DNA from: Bacillota bacterium
GTDB taxonomy: Bacteria; Bacillota; Negativicutes; DSM-13327
DNA length: 64,000 nucleotides
Direction of reading: 5' to 3'
NCBI GenBank assembly: GCA_017889585.1
Contig: JAGFZX010000005.1
Coordinates: 59,951 to 123,950, forward strand
In this document: positions 18,102-28,470 of the stretch, piece by piece
Position numbering within the stretch: the first letter of the stretch is position 1
How the letters are laid out: each line of letters begins with the position of its first letter
Program-made: the position numbers and the translations under genes
Notes under the pieces: generated by a model
Database searches by the model: none
The model's input: only the letters and a program-made list of their open reading frames with translations
What the model was told of the DNA's origin: nothing

Positions 18102-19085
18102 ATGAGTACAGAAGCAAAAATAGAAATCGATCGTTTAATGGTTTCCACATCACCCCACATCCGGTGTGATGAATCCATTTCAAAAATTATGTGGAGTGTT
18201 AATGCGGCCTTAGCGCCGGCAGCACTCTTTTCGGTATATAACTTTGGTATGCCTGCTCTTTTTAATTTGGTTCTTTGCATTGTTGTTGCGGTGGCAACAG
18301 AGTATCTAATTTTGAAATGGCAAGATAAGCCCATGGTTATTAATGATGGTAGTGCATTTCTTACTGGACTTCTATTAGCAATGAATATTCCGGCCAATCT
18401 TCCTTGGTATATGCCTCTAGCGGGATCGATTTTTGCCATCGCTGTTGCAAAACATACCATGGGTGGTCTCGGATTCAATATTTTTAATCCTGCACTGATT
18501 GGACGTGCGTTTATTCTTGCGTCTTGGCCTATTGCTATGACTACATGGCCTATTTCTAAAGATATGGTTGGTAAAGTGGATGGTTTAACGTCTGCTACGC
18601 CACTGGGGATCCTGAAGCAACAAGGGTACCAAAAATTAGTAGAGCATTTTGGCGATCATGCTACTATGTATAAATCACTATTTTTAGGTGCACGTCCTGG
18701 AAGTATGGGCGAAACTTCAGCAATTCTTCTGCTATTAGGTGGTATCTATCTAATTTATAAAGGGTATATCAAGTGGCAGGTGCCTGTAATCATGATTGCT
18801 ACTGTAGGAGTGTTGACAGCTGCATTTGGTGGGGATCCTCTTGTTCACATGATGTCTGGTGGTCTTATCCTTGGCGCCTTCTATATGGCGACAGACATGG
18901 TAACCATTCCGATTACCACTAAAGGGCAAATCATTTTTGCTGTAGGAGCCGGTGCTCTGACTGTTCTTATTCGCTTGCAGGGTGGTTATCCTGAAGGCGT
19001 ATGTTATGCAATCTTGTTGATGAACTGCGTCACCCCACTCATTGATCGTTTGGTAAGACCTGTAAAATATGGTGCAAGGAGGTAA
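18102..19085 (+). CDS. rnfD: Rnf complex subunit D
   Basis: Integral membrane subunit (327 residues, about nine to ten helices), NqrB-like and part of the ion path. The covalent FMN site is expected at the Thr of the S/T-x-A-T motif, here TSAT at about residues 163-166 (in DGLTSATPLG). Early motifs SPHIRCDESISKIMW and GFNIFNPALIGRAF are typical. It starts 12 bases after rnfC behind GGAGGTGG and is translationally close to rnfG. The motif has Ser where many homologues have Gly, which should still allow flavinylation at Thr166, but this is inference. Confidence 0.95.
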   Translation: MSTEAKIEIDRLMVSTSPHIRCDESISKIMWSVNAALAPAALFSVYNFGMPALFNLVLCIVVAVATEYLILKWQDKPMVINDGSAFLTGLLLAMNIPANLPWYMPLAGSIFAIAVAKHTMGGLGFNIFNPALIGRAFILASWPIAMTTWPISKDMVGKVDGLTSATPLGILKQQGYQKLVEHFGDHATMYKSLFLGARPGSMGETSAILLLLGGIYLIYKGYIKWQVPVIMIATVGVLTAAFGGDPLVHMMSGGLILGAFYMATDMVTIPITTKGQIIFAVGAGALTVLIRLQGGYPEGVCYAILLMNCVTPLIDRLVRPVKYGARR

Positions 19086-19090
19086 GGCAT

Positions 19091-19657
19091 ATGGCACATG
19101 ATGCACATGAACAAAATAATAGTATTTTTAAAGTCGGTATCAATCTTACACTTGCGTGTTTTCTTTCAAGTGCAGTTATTGCAGGAACCTATGCTTTAAC
19201 GGCACCAGTCGCTGCTAAATCTCAGATTGAGCTTGATAATAAAGCGCGTAAGGAATTAGTAGCTGATGCTCAGGATTTTAAGGCGGTTGAAGGTAAAAAA
19301 GGTTGGTATGCAGCGCTAAAAGATGGTAAAGTAATTGCTTATGTTGTGCCAACTGAGAGTAAAGGATATGGTGGTGCCATCAATATGTTGGCTGCTGTTT
19401 CTGCTGAGGGCAAAGTAATTGATTATGCAATTTTGAAATACAATGAAACTCCTGGTCTTGGGGATAAAGCTGAAAAACCAGAATTCCGTAAGCGATTTGC
19501 TGGTAAAACAGCAGAAAATTTGGAAGTAGTAAAAGTTCCTAGCGATAAAAATATTCAGGCGTTAACTGGAGCAACGATTACTTCCCGGGCGGTTACCAAA
19601 GGAATTAAGGAAGCTGTGGAACAAGTTACCGCTTTTGCAGCTACCCAGAAGAAGTGA
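19091..19657 (+). CDS. rnfG: Rnf complex subunit G (covalent FMN)
   Basis: A 188-residue protein with one N-terminal membrane helix (about residues 12-35) and an FMN_bind domain outside the membrane. The flavinylation motif LTGATITS places the modified Thr at about residue 162. GYGGAINMLAAVS and NETPGLGDKAE are characteristic. It passes electrons between RnfD/RnfE/RnfA and the outer flavin. It begins 5 bases after rnfD behind AAGGAGG and ends 10 bases before rnfE. Confidence 0.95.
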   Translation: MAHDAHEQNNSIFKVGINLTLACFLSSAVIAGTYALTAPVAAKSQIELDNKARKELVADAQDFKAVEGKKGWYAALKDGKVIAYVVPTESKGYGGAINMLAAVSAEGKVIDYAILKYNETPGLGDKAEKPEFRKRFAGKTAENLEVVKVPSDKNIQALTGATITSRAVTKGIKEAVEQVTAFAATQKK

Positions 19658-19667
19658 GGTGCTGAAT

Positions 19668-20297
19668 ATGAAAAATTTATGGGACATATTTTATAAAGGT
19701 TTATTTGATCAAAACCCCATATTCCGCCTTGCCTTAAGTTTGTGCCCAGCATTGGCGGTTACATCCACTGTTACAAATGCATTGGCGATGGGTTTATCGG
19801 TTATGTTTGTTATTACGGCAAATAACGTAGTGGTTTCTATTTTTCGTAAATTGGTGAATCCGAAAGTACGTGTTCCTGTATATATTACATCCATTGCGAC
19901 AATTGTTACAGTGGTTATCTTTACACTGCAAGCTTATTTCCCATTGTTGTATAAAGAATTGTATCTTTATTTAAATCTGATTGTTGTATTTGCGATTATT
20001 TTGGCCCGGGCAGAGGTATTCGCAGCTAAGAATTCTATTATTCCATCTTTCTTTGATGGTCTAGGAATGGGTGCTGGTTTTACTGGAGCTATGGTGTTCA
20101 TCGGCGTCATTCGTGAATTATTTGGTGCTGGTACGATAATGGGCATTCAAGTTCTAGGAGCGTCTTATGACCCTGCGCTAATTATGATTTTGCCGCCAGG
20201 CGGATTTATTCTCATTGGATTAATGATTGCTAGCTTTAATTTGATTGGTGAATATCAAGATAAAGCAAAGGCTGCTAAGCAAGGGAGTGAGGCGTAA
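19668..20297 (+). CDS. rnfE: Rnf complex subunit E
   Basis: Membrane subunit of 209 residues with six hydrophobic helices, homologous to NqrD and paired with RnfA around a buried Fe-S centre. It contains NPIFRLALSLCPALAVT with the conserved Cys near residue 26 and RAEVFAAKNSIIPSFFDGLGMG. The true start is ATG 19668 with GTGAGGTG at 19654-19661; the frame is open a little further upstream inside rnfG. The stop overlaps the rnfA start. Confidence 0.94.
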   Translation: MKNLWDIFYKGLFDQNPIFRLALSLCPALAVTSTVTNALAMGLSVMFVITANNVVVSIFRKLVNPKVRVPVYITSIATIVTVVIFTLQAYFPLLYKELYLYLNLIVVFAIILARAEVFAAKNSIIPSFFDGLGMGAGFTGAMVFIGVIRELFGAGTIMGIQVLGASYDPALIMILPPGGFILIGLMIASFNLIGEYQDKAKAAKQGSEA

Positions 20298-20878
20298 TGG
20301 AGGAGTACTTAAAACTATTTATTGCTTCGGCAATTACGAATAATTTTGTATTAACTCAGTTTTTAGGCTTGTGTATTTTCTTTGGTGTATCTAAGAATCT
20401 CAATGCATCCATTGGTATGGGTATGGCTGTTACATCGGTTATGACACTTAGTTCATTACTGGCTTGGGCAGTATATAATTATATACTTCATCCCCTAGGA
20501 TTGCAGTCATTGATGCTCGTCGTATTTGTACTGTTGATTGCTAGCTTCGTACAGTTGTTAGAGATGATTATTAAGAAACATGCCCCAGCCTTATATAATA
20601 TGTGGGGGATTTATCTGGTTTTGATTGCTACCAACTGTATCGTACTCGCTGTACCAGTTACGAATGCGGAAACTAGTTCCAATTTTATTACAAGTTTAGT
20701 GAGAGCACTTGGCTCTGGAGTCGGATTTTCTTTAGCCCTGATCTTAATGGCTAGCCTGCGTGAAAAACTACAATATGCGGATGTACCAAAATCCTTAGAG
20801 GGATTGGGTATTTCCTTTATTTTGGCAGGAATGTTGGCATTGTCATTCTTTGGTTTTTCGGGAATGATCACACTATAA
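20297..20878 (+). CDS. rnfA: Rnf complex subunit A
   Basis: A 193-residue, six-helix membrane protein homologous to NqrE. It has NNFVLTQFLGLCIFFGVS near the N-terminus, with the conserved Cys, and a second conserved LIATNCIVLAVP segment in the middle. Together with RnfE it forms the pseudo-symmetric core that carries electrons through the membrane. ATG 20297 overlaps the rnfE stop by one base, and the ribosome site GTGAGG is inside rnfE. Confidence 0.95.
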   Translation: MEEYLKLFIASAITNNFVLTQFLGLCIFFGVSKNLNASIGMGMAVTSVMTLSSLLAWAVYNYILHPLGLQSLMLVVFVLLIASFVQLLEMIIKKHAPALYNMWGIYLVLIATNCIVLAVPVTNAETSSNFITSLVRALGSGVGFSLALILMASLREKLQYADVPKSLEGLGISFILAGMLALSFFGFSGMITL

Positions 20879-20901
20879 GAAATGATAGAAGGTGATGAAA
20901 A

Positions 20902-21765
20902 ATGAGTACATCAATATTGATATTGCTTGTATTGACGTCTCTAGGGTTGTTTTTCGGTTTTGTATTGGCTTACTCCAATAAAAAATTCGGTATTGAGGTT
21001 AATCCTCTCATTCATATAGTGGAGGACGTTTTGCCGAAAGGGCAATGCGGTGCTTGTGGTTATGCGGGTTGTATGGCGTATGCTGAGGCAGTTGTACTAA
21101 ATGCTGATGTGCCGCCCAATTTATGTATACCAGGAAAAGATCCTATCGCAAAGATGGTGGCTGAGCTAACAGGTAAAGCTGCAGCTGCTATGGAACCACA
21201 GATTGCTCAAGTTAAGTGTGCTGGTATTCATAGCAAGGCTGCGAAGTCTTACCAATATAATGGGGTACAGGACTGTACAGCTGCTAACTTGCTGTTTGGC
21301 GGTCCTAAAGATTGTAAATTTGGTTGTCTTGGACTAGGCACATGTGTTAAGAATTGTCCTTTTGATGCTATGGTTATGAGTGCTGATGGACTCCCTATAA
21401 TTGATCCAGATAAATGTACTGCATGTGGCAAGTGCGTAAGTGTATGTCCTAAACAGGTTATTAATCTTATGCCAGTTGGCGCAAAAGTAAGGGTTAATTG
21501 TAGCTCTAAAGACAAGGGACCTGTGGCCAAAAAAGCATGTAGTATTGCTTGTATTGGTTGCTCTCTCTGTATGCGTCAATGTCCACATGGAGCTATCAAG
21601 ATGGAAAATAATCTGGCGATTGTAGATTCTAAAATTTGTGAGGCACAATGTTCAGATGCGTTATGTCTGACTAAATGCCCAACTAAAGCAATTCGTCCTT
21701 TTGTGACAGGTATTGTGCCTGGCACTGAAAATGAGGAAAGTGTAATCGCAGCTTGTGCAAAATAG
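20902..21765 (+). CDS. rnfB: Rnf complex subunit B (ferredoxin-like)
   Basis: Entry point for electrons from reduced ferredoxin, 287 residues. An N-terminal membrane anchor (about 1-25) is followed by a four-Cys cluster motif GQCGACGYAGC with a distal Cys in NLCIPG. After it come several ferredoxin-type clusters: CKFGCLGLGTCVKNCP, CTACGKCVSVCP, CIGCSLCMRQCP and CEAQCSDALCLTKCP. The many clusters match long Firmicute RnfB proteins. It is the last gene of the operon; a terminator follows at once. Confidence 0.95.
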   Translation: MSTSILILLVLTSLGLFFGFVLAYSNKKFGIEVNPLIHIVEDVLPKGQCGACGYAGCMAYAEAVVLNADVPPNLCIPGKDPIAKMVAELTGKAAAAMEPQIAQVKCAGIHSKAAKSYQYNGVQDCTAANLLFGGPKDCKFGCLGLGTCVKNCPFDAMVMSADGLPIIDPDKCTACGKCVSVCPKQVINLMPVGAKVRVNCSSKDKGPVAKKACSIACIGCSLCMRQCPHGAIKMENNLAIVDSKICEAQCSDALCLTKCPTKAIRPFVTGIVPGTENEESVIAACAK

Positions 21766-21783
21766 GTAATTAGAGTAGGGAAA

Positions 21784-21813
21784 ACGCAGAGGGAGAAACC
21801 TTCTGCGTTTTTT
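21784..21813 (+). terminator. Rho-independent terminator after rnfB
   Basis: Stem ACGCAGA (21784-21790) with TCTGCGT (21802-21808) and a following T-run end the Rnf operon. Confidence 0.8.
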
Positions 21814-21927
21814 CTATTTATCTTATTTGCATGTTCGGTGATTATGCGGTAAAATAATCTAGACTAGATGAAAAGATGATGTATTGTTAAAATTTATACC
21901 GCTAAAAAAGGGGTATCAGCAAGAGTT

Positions 21928-22440
21928 ATGCATAATACGAGACGCATGGTCTTATTGGCGTTATTTATAGCGTTGGCTAGTGTATTGCATGTAGTGGAAT
22001 CTTGGCTACCATTGCCTTTACCAGTGCCTGGTATAAAACTGGGACTCGCCAATATTATATCAATGATTGTTATTGTAATGTTCGGCTGGCGTGATGCTAT
22101 CTATGTGGCGATATTGCGTGTTTTCTTAGCAGCACTGTTCGGCGGAATATTTTTGGGGCCTGCTTTTGCCATGAGTTTGAGTGGGGCGATAGGGAGCATA
22201 GCTTTTATGGCCTATGTTTATCATCATTGGCATCGCGCCTTTTCTGTAATTGGTATTAGTATAATTGGTGCAGTCGTTCATAATGTGGTGCAAATTACGG
22301 TAGCCGCGTTGTTAGTATCTAGTATTACTTTATTATGGTATTTACCATATCTGATATTATTTGCACTACCGACAGGTCTGGCTACGGGAATGACGACTCT
22401 ATATTTTTTAGCAAAGGTTCCCCAAGAGATATATCGGTAA
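21928..22440 (+). CDS. Gx/heptaprenyl-diphosphate-synthase-component-I family membrane protein
   Basis: A 170-residue protein with five or six hydrophobic helices. VPGIKLGLANIISM near residue 35-48 is the family signature of what databases label heptaprenyl diphosphate synthase component I or Gx transporter. The fold is related to ECF-transporter S components, so small-molecule uptake is more likely than prenyl synthesis. The substrate is unknown. In Firmicutes it often lies beside an FMN-binding or NusG-II-like partner; here it follows the Rnf operon. No clear ribosome site was found beyond the weak AGCAAGAG before ATG 21928. Confidence 0.75.
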   Translation: MHNTRRMVLLALFIALASVLHVVESWLPLPLPVPGIKLGLANIISMIVIVMFGWRDAIYVAILRVFLAALFGGIFLGPAFAMSLSGAIGSIAFMAYVYHHWHRAFSVIGISIIGAVVHNVVQITVAALLVSSITLLWYLPYLILFALPTGLATGMTTLYFLAKVPQEIYR

Positions 22441-22467
22441 CTTTTAAAGATACAGGGGGTAGAAGTT

Positions 22468-22740
22468 TTGCGAGGGCTTAAAAATAAAGGGTATGGTATG
22501 CTACTATTATTTTTGATTACAGGTGCAGTTTTTGGCGGTATTTTAGGAGAATTTATTTCCCGCGCAGATGCTTTAGCAAGCGTGTCTCCCTATTTAGTAA
22601 AAACTTTCCTGGTTCTAGATGTACCGCCAATAAGCATTAATTTATATGTTGTGCGAGTTATGTTAGGTTTTGCATTGCAGCCTAATTTAATCAGCATTAT
22701 GGGTATGATAGCAGCAATTTTGCTATTTAGGCGTATTTGA
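22468..22740 (+). CDS. DUF4321-type small membrane protein
   Basis: A 90-residue protein with two or three hydrophobic helices and a conserved GAVFGGILGEFI stretch, seen in DUF4321 proteins found just upstream of maf/radC/mreB in many Clostridia and Negativicutes. The function is unknown; the fixed neighbourhood hints at a link with cell-envelope growth. The start is TTG 22468 behind AGGGGGT. It is followed closely by maf. Confidence 0.7.
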   Translation: MRGLKNKGYGMLLLFLITGAVFGGILGEFISRADALASVSPYLVKTFLVLDVPPISINLYVVRVMLGFALQPNLISIMGMIAAILLFRRI

Positions 22741-22766
22741 TTTGTATAACTCGGAGGTACTCCATC

Positions 22767-23336
22767 ATGTCAATTATTTTAGCGTCAGCATCGCCCCGCC
22801 GCCAGGAACTTTTAAGGCAGGTTGGCTGTGATTTTACGGTTATGATCAGTGATATTGTTGAAGATAATAACCAGGACTTAGCAGCAGAGGATTTAGCTAT
22901 TTTGCAGGCTAGTGATAAGGCCAATGATATATCCTCTAAAGTGAGCATTGATGATGTAGTTATTGGTGCTGACACAATAGTGGTTTTGGATGGACAAGTG
23001 TATGGCAAACCTATAGATATCAATGACGCAAGGCAAATCTTGACGAGATTGTCAGGTAGGGAGCATCAAGTGATTACTGGTATTGCTGTTGCCCATGCAG
23101 GTAAGTTATGGACTGATTATGTTGTCACCTCTGTGCGTATTGGCAATATTAGTGCACAGCAAATTGAGAATTATCTCGCTACAGGTGAGCCCATGGATAA
23201 AGCCGGTGCTTATGCCATCCAGGGAATAGGTGCCCTATTGGTAGAAGAGATTAACGGTTGCTATTCGAATGTTGTAGGCTTACCTTTAAACAAGTTGTCT
23301 GATATACTAAGAAAAGCTGGTGTCACTTTATTATGA
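22767..23336 (+). CDS. maf: Maf-family nucleotide pyrophosphatase
   Basis: Maf/YhdE proteins hydrolyse non-canonical or pyrimidine nucleoside triphosphates (dTTP, UTP or modified forms) and are linked to septum inhibition. The 189 residues contain LASASPRRQELL (N-terminal loop), GADTIV with the catalytic Asp, KP.D..DARQILTRLSG and EPMDKAGAYAIQG. TCGGAGGT (22751-22758) selects ATG 22767 over in-frame upstream ATG codons. The last codons overlap radC (ATGA), so the two genes are translationally coupled, as often seen upstream of mreB. Confidence 0.92.
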   Translation: MSIILASASPRRQELLRQVGCDFTVMISDIVEDNNQDLAAEDLAILQASDKANDISSKVSIDDVVIGADTIVVLDGQVYGKPIDINDARQILTRLSGREHQVITGIAVAHAGKLWTDYVVTSVRIGNISAQQIENYLATGEPMDKAGAYAIQGIGALLVEEINGCYSNVVGLPLNKLSDILRKAGVTLL

Positions 23337-24034
23337 ATGACAGTAAGCCATTGATGATAAAAGAATTGCCACAAGAAGAAAGACCGCGGGAAAAAATGTT
23401 GGCAAAAGGTGCTCAGGCTTTAAGTAATAGTGAATTACTGGCTATTTTGCTTAGAACTGGTACTAAACATGATTCTGTTTTGCGTGTTGCTGAGCGGCTT
23501 CTAAAGAAATATGAGGAGATGGGCGTTGCTGCCCTTGCTAGTCTTGCTCCTCAGGAACTAAGCAAAATCAAGGGAATAGGCCCGGTAAAGGCAGTTACTA
23601 TCGTTGCCGCTATTGAACTTGGCAAGCGTCTTAATAGCCTATCATCAGCGGATAAACCAGTGATTCGTGCTCCTCAAGATGCAGCTAATTTGCTTATGGC
23701 TCGGCTGCGTTATGAGCCACGGGAACATTTTATTATTATATTATTATCTACCAAAAATCATGTGCTTGCGACTCCTACTATTTCCATAGGTAGCTTAAAT
23801 GCATCAATAGTGCATCCCCGGGAATTATTTCGCGAGGCTATCAATCATTCGGCAGCGGCAGTGATTTTGGTACATAATCATCCTAGTGGTGATCCTACTC
23901 CGAGCTCTGAAGATACTCTACTGACTCGGAAACTCATTGATGCCGGAAAAATTTTAGAAATTCATGTACTTGATCATATAATCATTGGTGATAATAAGTA
24001 TGTTAGCCTTAAAGAAAAGGGAATAATAAACTAG
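23333..24034 (+). CDS. radC: RadC/YsfB-type JAMM-domain protein
   Basis: A 233-residue protein: an N-terminal helix-hairpin-helix (LSKIKGIGPVKAVTI, about residues 80-94) and a C-terminal JAB1/MPN+ domain with the zinc motif HNHPSGDPTPSSED. Members were once thought to be DNA repair proteins, but the biochemical role is still open; metalloprotease-like or nuclease activity has been proposed. It overlaps maf by four bases and precedes mreB, the common Firmicute order. Confidence 0.92.
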   Translation: MNDSKPLMIKELPQEERPREKMLAKGAQALSNSELLAILLRTGTKHDSVLRVAERLLKKYEEMGVAALASLAPQELSKIKGIGPVKAVTIVAAIELGKRLNSLSSADKPVIRAPQDAANLLMARLRYEPREHFIIILLSTKNHVLATPTISIGSLNASIVHPRELFREAINHSAAAVILVHNHPSGDPTPSSEDTLLTRKLIDAGKILEIHVLDHIIIGDNKYVSLKEKGIIN

Positions 24035-24074
24035 AATTACGAAGTGGTATAGTCAATATTTACTTGCTTAATGA

Positions 24075-25124
<1,050 letters not shown>

Positions 25125-25148
25125 AGTGATAGCGAGGTGCTTTAAAAA

Positions 25149-26060
25149 GTGGGATTATTTCACAAAAAGACGGTCATCTTACTGGTGGCTGTATTAACCG
25201 TCTTTTTGCTGGTCGGTTTGCAAGCCCAGGGCAAATATAAGTTTGTCTTTATGGAGGAGTTTATTACCACTGTTTTGGCGCCTGTTCAATCTATCGTTTC
25301 TAATGTGGGCTTCAATTTCCGTAAAGTTGGTTTGTCCACAGGTGAATTGATGACTGCATATCGTGATAATCAAGCGTTACGGGCGGAAAACGAGGAAATT
25401 CGTCAAAATAATCTTAATGTGGCTGAAATTATGGCAGAAAATGTACGGCTGCGGGCCATGCTTGATTATAAAAAAGTGGCTAATCAGTTTGATTTTGTCA
25501 CTGCCGCAGTGGTGGGGCGTGATCTAGGAACTTGGAACAGTACAATTACTATTAATCGTGGAACTGCTGATGGCATTACCAAAGATATGCCTGTGGTTAC
25601 ATCTCAGGGTCTTGTTGGTAATGTTGTGAATGTGTATACCCATGTGGCTAAAGTGCAGCTTATTCTGGATGCGCGTAGTGCGGTAGGGACTTTAGTGCAA
25701 CGACCTGAATCAAGAGTCGCTGCTATTGTAGAAGGCAGCAGTGCGACACCGCTGAGTCCGAGAATGGTAAATATAGCTCGTGATGCTGATATCATCAAAA
25801 CCGACAAGCTTATTACATCAGGGTTTGGTGGTATTTATCCTAAGGGACTATTAATTGGCGAAGTGGTAGATGTTGTAAATGAAGAGGGTGGTTTATTAAA
25901 GTATGCTTCCATTAAACCCGCAGTCGATTTTGATCGATTAGAAGAGGTTTTGGTAATTGCACGTTCACGAGAGCCGATATCTACTTTGCCACCTACGACG
26001 CCCGTACCATCTGCCGCTCCAGGGAAAGCAGGAATACCATCCCCGGGAGCAGGCCGATGA
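25149..26060 (+). CDS. mreC: Rod-shape-determining protein MreC
   Basis: A 303-residue bitopic protein: N-terminal membrane helix (about 7-24), a coiled coil (about 65-105), then two beta-domains outside the membrane including VVGRDLGTWNSTITINRGT and a GFGGIYPKGLLIG loop. The tail is Pro/Ala-rich. MreC organises PBP2 and RodA in elongation. GTG 25149 follows GCGAGGTG. It overlaps mreD by four bases. Confidence 0.93.
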   Translation: MGLFHKKTVILLVAVLTVFLLVGLQAQGKYKFVFMEEFITTVLAPVQSIVSNVGFNFRKVGLSTGELMTAYRDNQALRAENEEIRQNNLNVAEIMAENVRLRAMLDYKKVANQFDFVTAAVVGRDLGTWNSTITINRGTADGITKDMPVVTSQGLVGNVVNVYTHVAKVQLILDARSAVGTLVQRPESRVAAIVEGSSATPLSPRMVNIARDADIIKTDKLITSGFGGIYPKGLLIGEVVDVVNEEGGLLKYASIKPAVDFDRLEEVLVIARSREPISTLPPTTPVPSAAPGKAGIPSPGAGR

Positions 26061-26542
26061 AGAACCTTATTTGGATGGGCGTGATTGTTGCAACAGTTAT
26101 TTTACAATCAACATTGCTACCTCTTATTGCAATTAAAGGTACTTGTCCGGATATGTTGCTTATTATTGTCGTATCCTATGCCCTTTTATCAGGCAGAGAA
26201 AAAGGCGTAGGTATGGGTTTTTTTGCAGGACTCCTGCAGGATTTGGCATTTGGAAGTATTTTTGGTACAAATACGATATCCAAATTGGCCACAGGCTATA
26301 TCTTTGGCTTAGCTGAGCGTAAAGTCTTTAAAGAACATGTGCTACTGCCAGTAGCTGCTACGGCAGTAGCAACAGTGTTCAATGGTTTGGTTATGTTTAT
26401 GGTATTATTTATGCTTGGATATAAAGCTGATATAGTATCTACCTTTATGAATAATGTAGTGCCTCTAGTCGGTTATAATGTGATTATTGCTATTCCAGTG
26501 CATCATATTGTATATCGATTAACTGCATTTACATCAGAATAG
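26057..26542 (+). CDS. mreD: Rod-shape-determining protein MreD
   Basis: A 161-residue membrane protein with five hydrophobic helices and the typical N-terminal QSTLLPLIAIKGTCPDMLLI segment and GFFAGLLQDLAFGSIFG motif. It anchors the elongation complex. Its ATG overlaps the mreC stop (ATGA), and it is followed after 36 bases by the PBP2 gene. Confidence 0.92.
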   Translation: MKNLIWMGVIVATVILQSTLLPLIAIKGTCPDMLLIIVVSYALLSGREKGVGMGFFAGLLQDLAFGSIFGTNTISKLATGYIFGLAERKVFKEHVLLPVAATAVATVFNGLVMFMVLFMLGYKADIVSTFMNNVVPLVGYNVIIAIPVHHIVYRLTAFTSE

Positions 26543-26578
26543 TATAGGTTATAATGTTTGGAGAAGGGAGAGTGTGTC

Positions 26579-28411
26579 ATGCTGGCTAAACGATTAAACA
26601 ATAGGCTCGAAGTACTCGCAATCCTTATCGTATTAGTGTTTATATCGTTAGTCAGTCGGCTGGGATATTTGCAGGTTGTTCAGGGAAAGTATTATGGTCA
26701 GAAGGCTGATGGCAACCGTATTAGAATTGTTCCTACCATGGCCCCCCGTGGTATTTTTTTTGATCGCAATGGAATTGCATTAGTGTCAAATTTGCCTGGT
26801 TTCACAGTGTCATTACTGCCTGTAAAAGAGGCTATTCCAGAAGAAATTATTATTAAATTAGCCGGTATTTTAAATATTCCTGTTGATGAAATACAGACTA
26901 AACTAAAGCAAAATAATGGTAAATTTGATCCAGTACGTATTAAAACCAATATTGGACCGGAAATTGTAACTAAAATTGAAGAACGTCGCGCTGAACTGCC
27001 TGGAGTTGTTATTGAGATACAGCCCATCCGCAGTTATAGTAATAATGAGTTAGGTGCTCATTTGTTTGGTTATGTGAGTGAAATTAATGATGTGCAATTG
27101 GAGAAGTTAAAAGCTGACGGGTATAAGACTGGCGATATTATTGGTAAGTTTGGTTTAGAGCAAGTTTATGATCGTGAACTGCGAGGCATAGATGGTGGTG
27201 ATCAAGTTGAGGTTGATGTAACTGGGCGTCCAGTGAATGTTCTCGGTAAAAGGGAAACAGTACCAGGTAAAAATCTGATATTGACCATTGATTCTCGTAT
27301 ACAAAAGGCTGCCGAAGCGGCGATTGATCAGCAACTTACATATTTACAGACAAAGAGTGAATTTCGTAATGCTAAAGCAGCGGCAGCAGTTGCCATGAAT
27401 CCCAAGACTGGGGAAATTTTAGCTATGGTAAGTAGGCCTACATTTAATCCTAATTTATTTGCTGGTGGTATTTCTAATAAAGATTGGAAGATGATCAATG
27501 AAAATCCCAATCATCCTATGGACAATAAAGTGATTTCTGGAGAATATCCGCCAGGTTCAACTTTTAAAATTGTAACAGGCGCAGCAGCTTTAGAACTGGG
27601 GAAAGTAACTCCTGAAGAAAAGATATTAGATACAGGTAAGCATTGGATTATTGATAAAGGAAATGCTGAGGGAGAGGCTTTGGGCTGGATAAACTTTAAA
27701 GAAGCCTTAGCTAAGTCTGATAATGTATACTTTTATGAGATGGGTAATCGTTTAGGCATTGATAATTTGGAGAAATATGCTCGTATGTTTGGTCTTGGAG
27801 CATTTACTGGTATTAATTTACCTGGAGAATCTGATGGTTTGGTGGCTAATAAACGTTATAAGGAAAGAAATTATGGTGAAGATTGGTATTTATCAGAAAC
27901 TTTTGATGCCGCTATTGGTCAAGGCTTTCAATTAACAACACCTCTGCAGGTTGCAGTTATGATGAGTCAAATTGCTAATGGTGGGCATCGGTATCGTCCT
28001 TACTTGGTGAACAAGATTACAGAGCCTAATGGTGGAGTTATTAAGAATTTTGCACCAGAAGAATTAGGTCAGACTTCAATATCAGAGGGTACGCTGAATT
28101 TAATCCGTGAATCACTTAGAGATGTAGCGCTAGAAGGTGGTACTGGTGCAGAAGCTTTCCGTGATTTTCCTGTGCCCATTGCTGGCAAAACAGGTACGGC
28201 TGAAAACCCTCATGGCAGTGACCATGGTTGGTTTATTGCCTACGGTCCCTATGAAGATCCACGCATTGTTGTAGTGGTTATTGTTGAGCAAGGTGGCTTT
28301 GGTGCAGGATCCGCTGCACCTATTGCTAGGAAAATAATGGAATCAGCCTTTAATATTAATCAGTCTCAAGTGGAGGCAGTCAGAATATATAAGCCACTGA
28401 CGGCATTGTAA
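26579..28411 (+). CDS. mrdA: Penicillin-binding protein 2 (class B transpeptidase of elongation)
   Basis: Peptidoglycan transpeptidase of the elongasome, 610 residues. One N-terminal membrane helix (about 12-32) is followed by the dimerisation domain with PRGIFFDRNG, and then the transpeptidase domain. Active-site motifs are STFK (S327 nucleophile), SDN (in AKSDNVYFYE) and KTGT (in AGKTGTAEN). GAAGGGAGA at 26563-26571 selects ATG 26579. It is the natural partner of RodA, whose gene lies after minCDE. A strong terminator follows. Confidence 0.94.
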   Translation: MLAKRLNNRLEVLAILIVLVFISLVSRLGYLQVVQGKYYGQKADGNRIRIVPTMAPRGIFFDRNGIALVSNLPGFTVSLLPVKEAIPEEIIIKLAGILNIPVDEIQTKLKQNNGKFDPVRIKTNIGPEIVTKIEERRAELPGVVIEIQPIRSYSNNELGAHLFGYVSEINDVQLEKLKADGYKTGDIIGKFGLEQVYDRELRGIDGGDQVEVDVTGRPVNVLGKRETVPGKNLILTIDSRIQKAAEAAIDQQLTYLQTKSEFRNAKAAAAVAMNPKTGEILAMVSRPTFNPNLFAGGISNKDWKMINENPNHPMDNKVISGEYPPGSTFKIVTGAAALELGKVTPEEKILDTGKHWIIDKGNAEGEALGWINFKEALAKSDNVYFYEMGNRLGIDNLEKYARMFGLGAFTGINLPGESDGLVANKRYKERNYGEDWYLSETFDAAIGQGFQLTTPLQVAVMMSQIANGGHRYRPYLVNKITEPNGGVIKNFAPEELGQTSISEGTLNLIRESLRDVALEGGTGAEAFRDFPVPIAGKTGTAENPHGSDHGWFIAYGPYEDPRIVVVVIVEQGGFGAGSAAPIARKIMESAFNINQSQVEAVRIYKPLTAL

Positions 28412-28441
28412 AAAAGACTTGGCATTGGCCAAGTCTTTTTT
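28411..28441 (+). terminator. Rho-independent terminator after mrdA
   Basis: Stem AAAAAGACTTGGC (28411-28423) with GCCAAGTCTTTTT (28428-28440), 13 bp, closing the mre operon. Confidence 0.9.
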
Positions 28442-28470
28442 CGGAATCAGAAATTATAACAATTTCCGCT

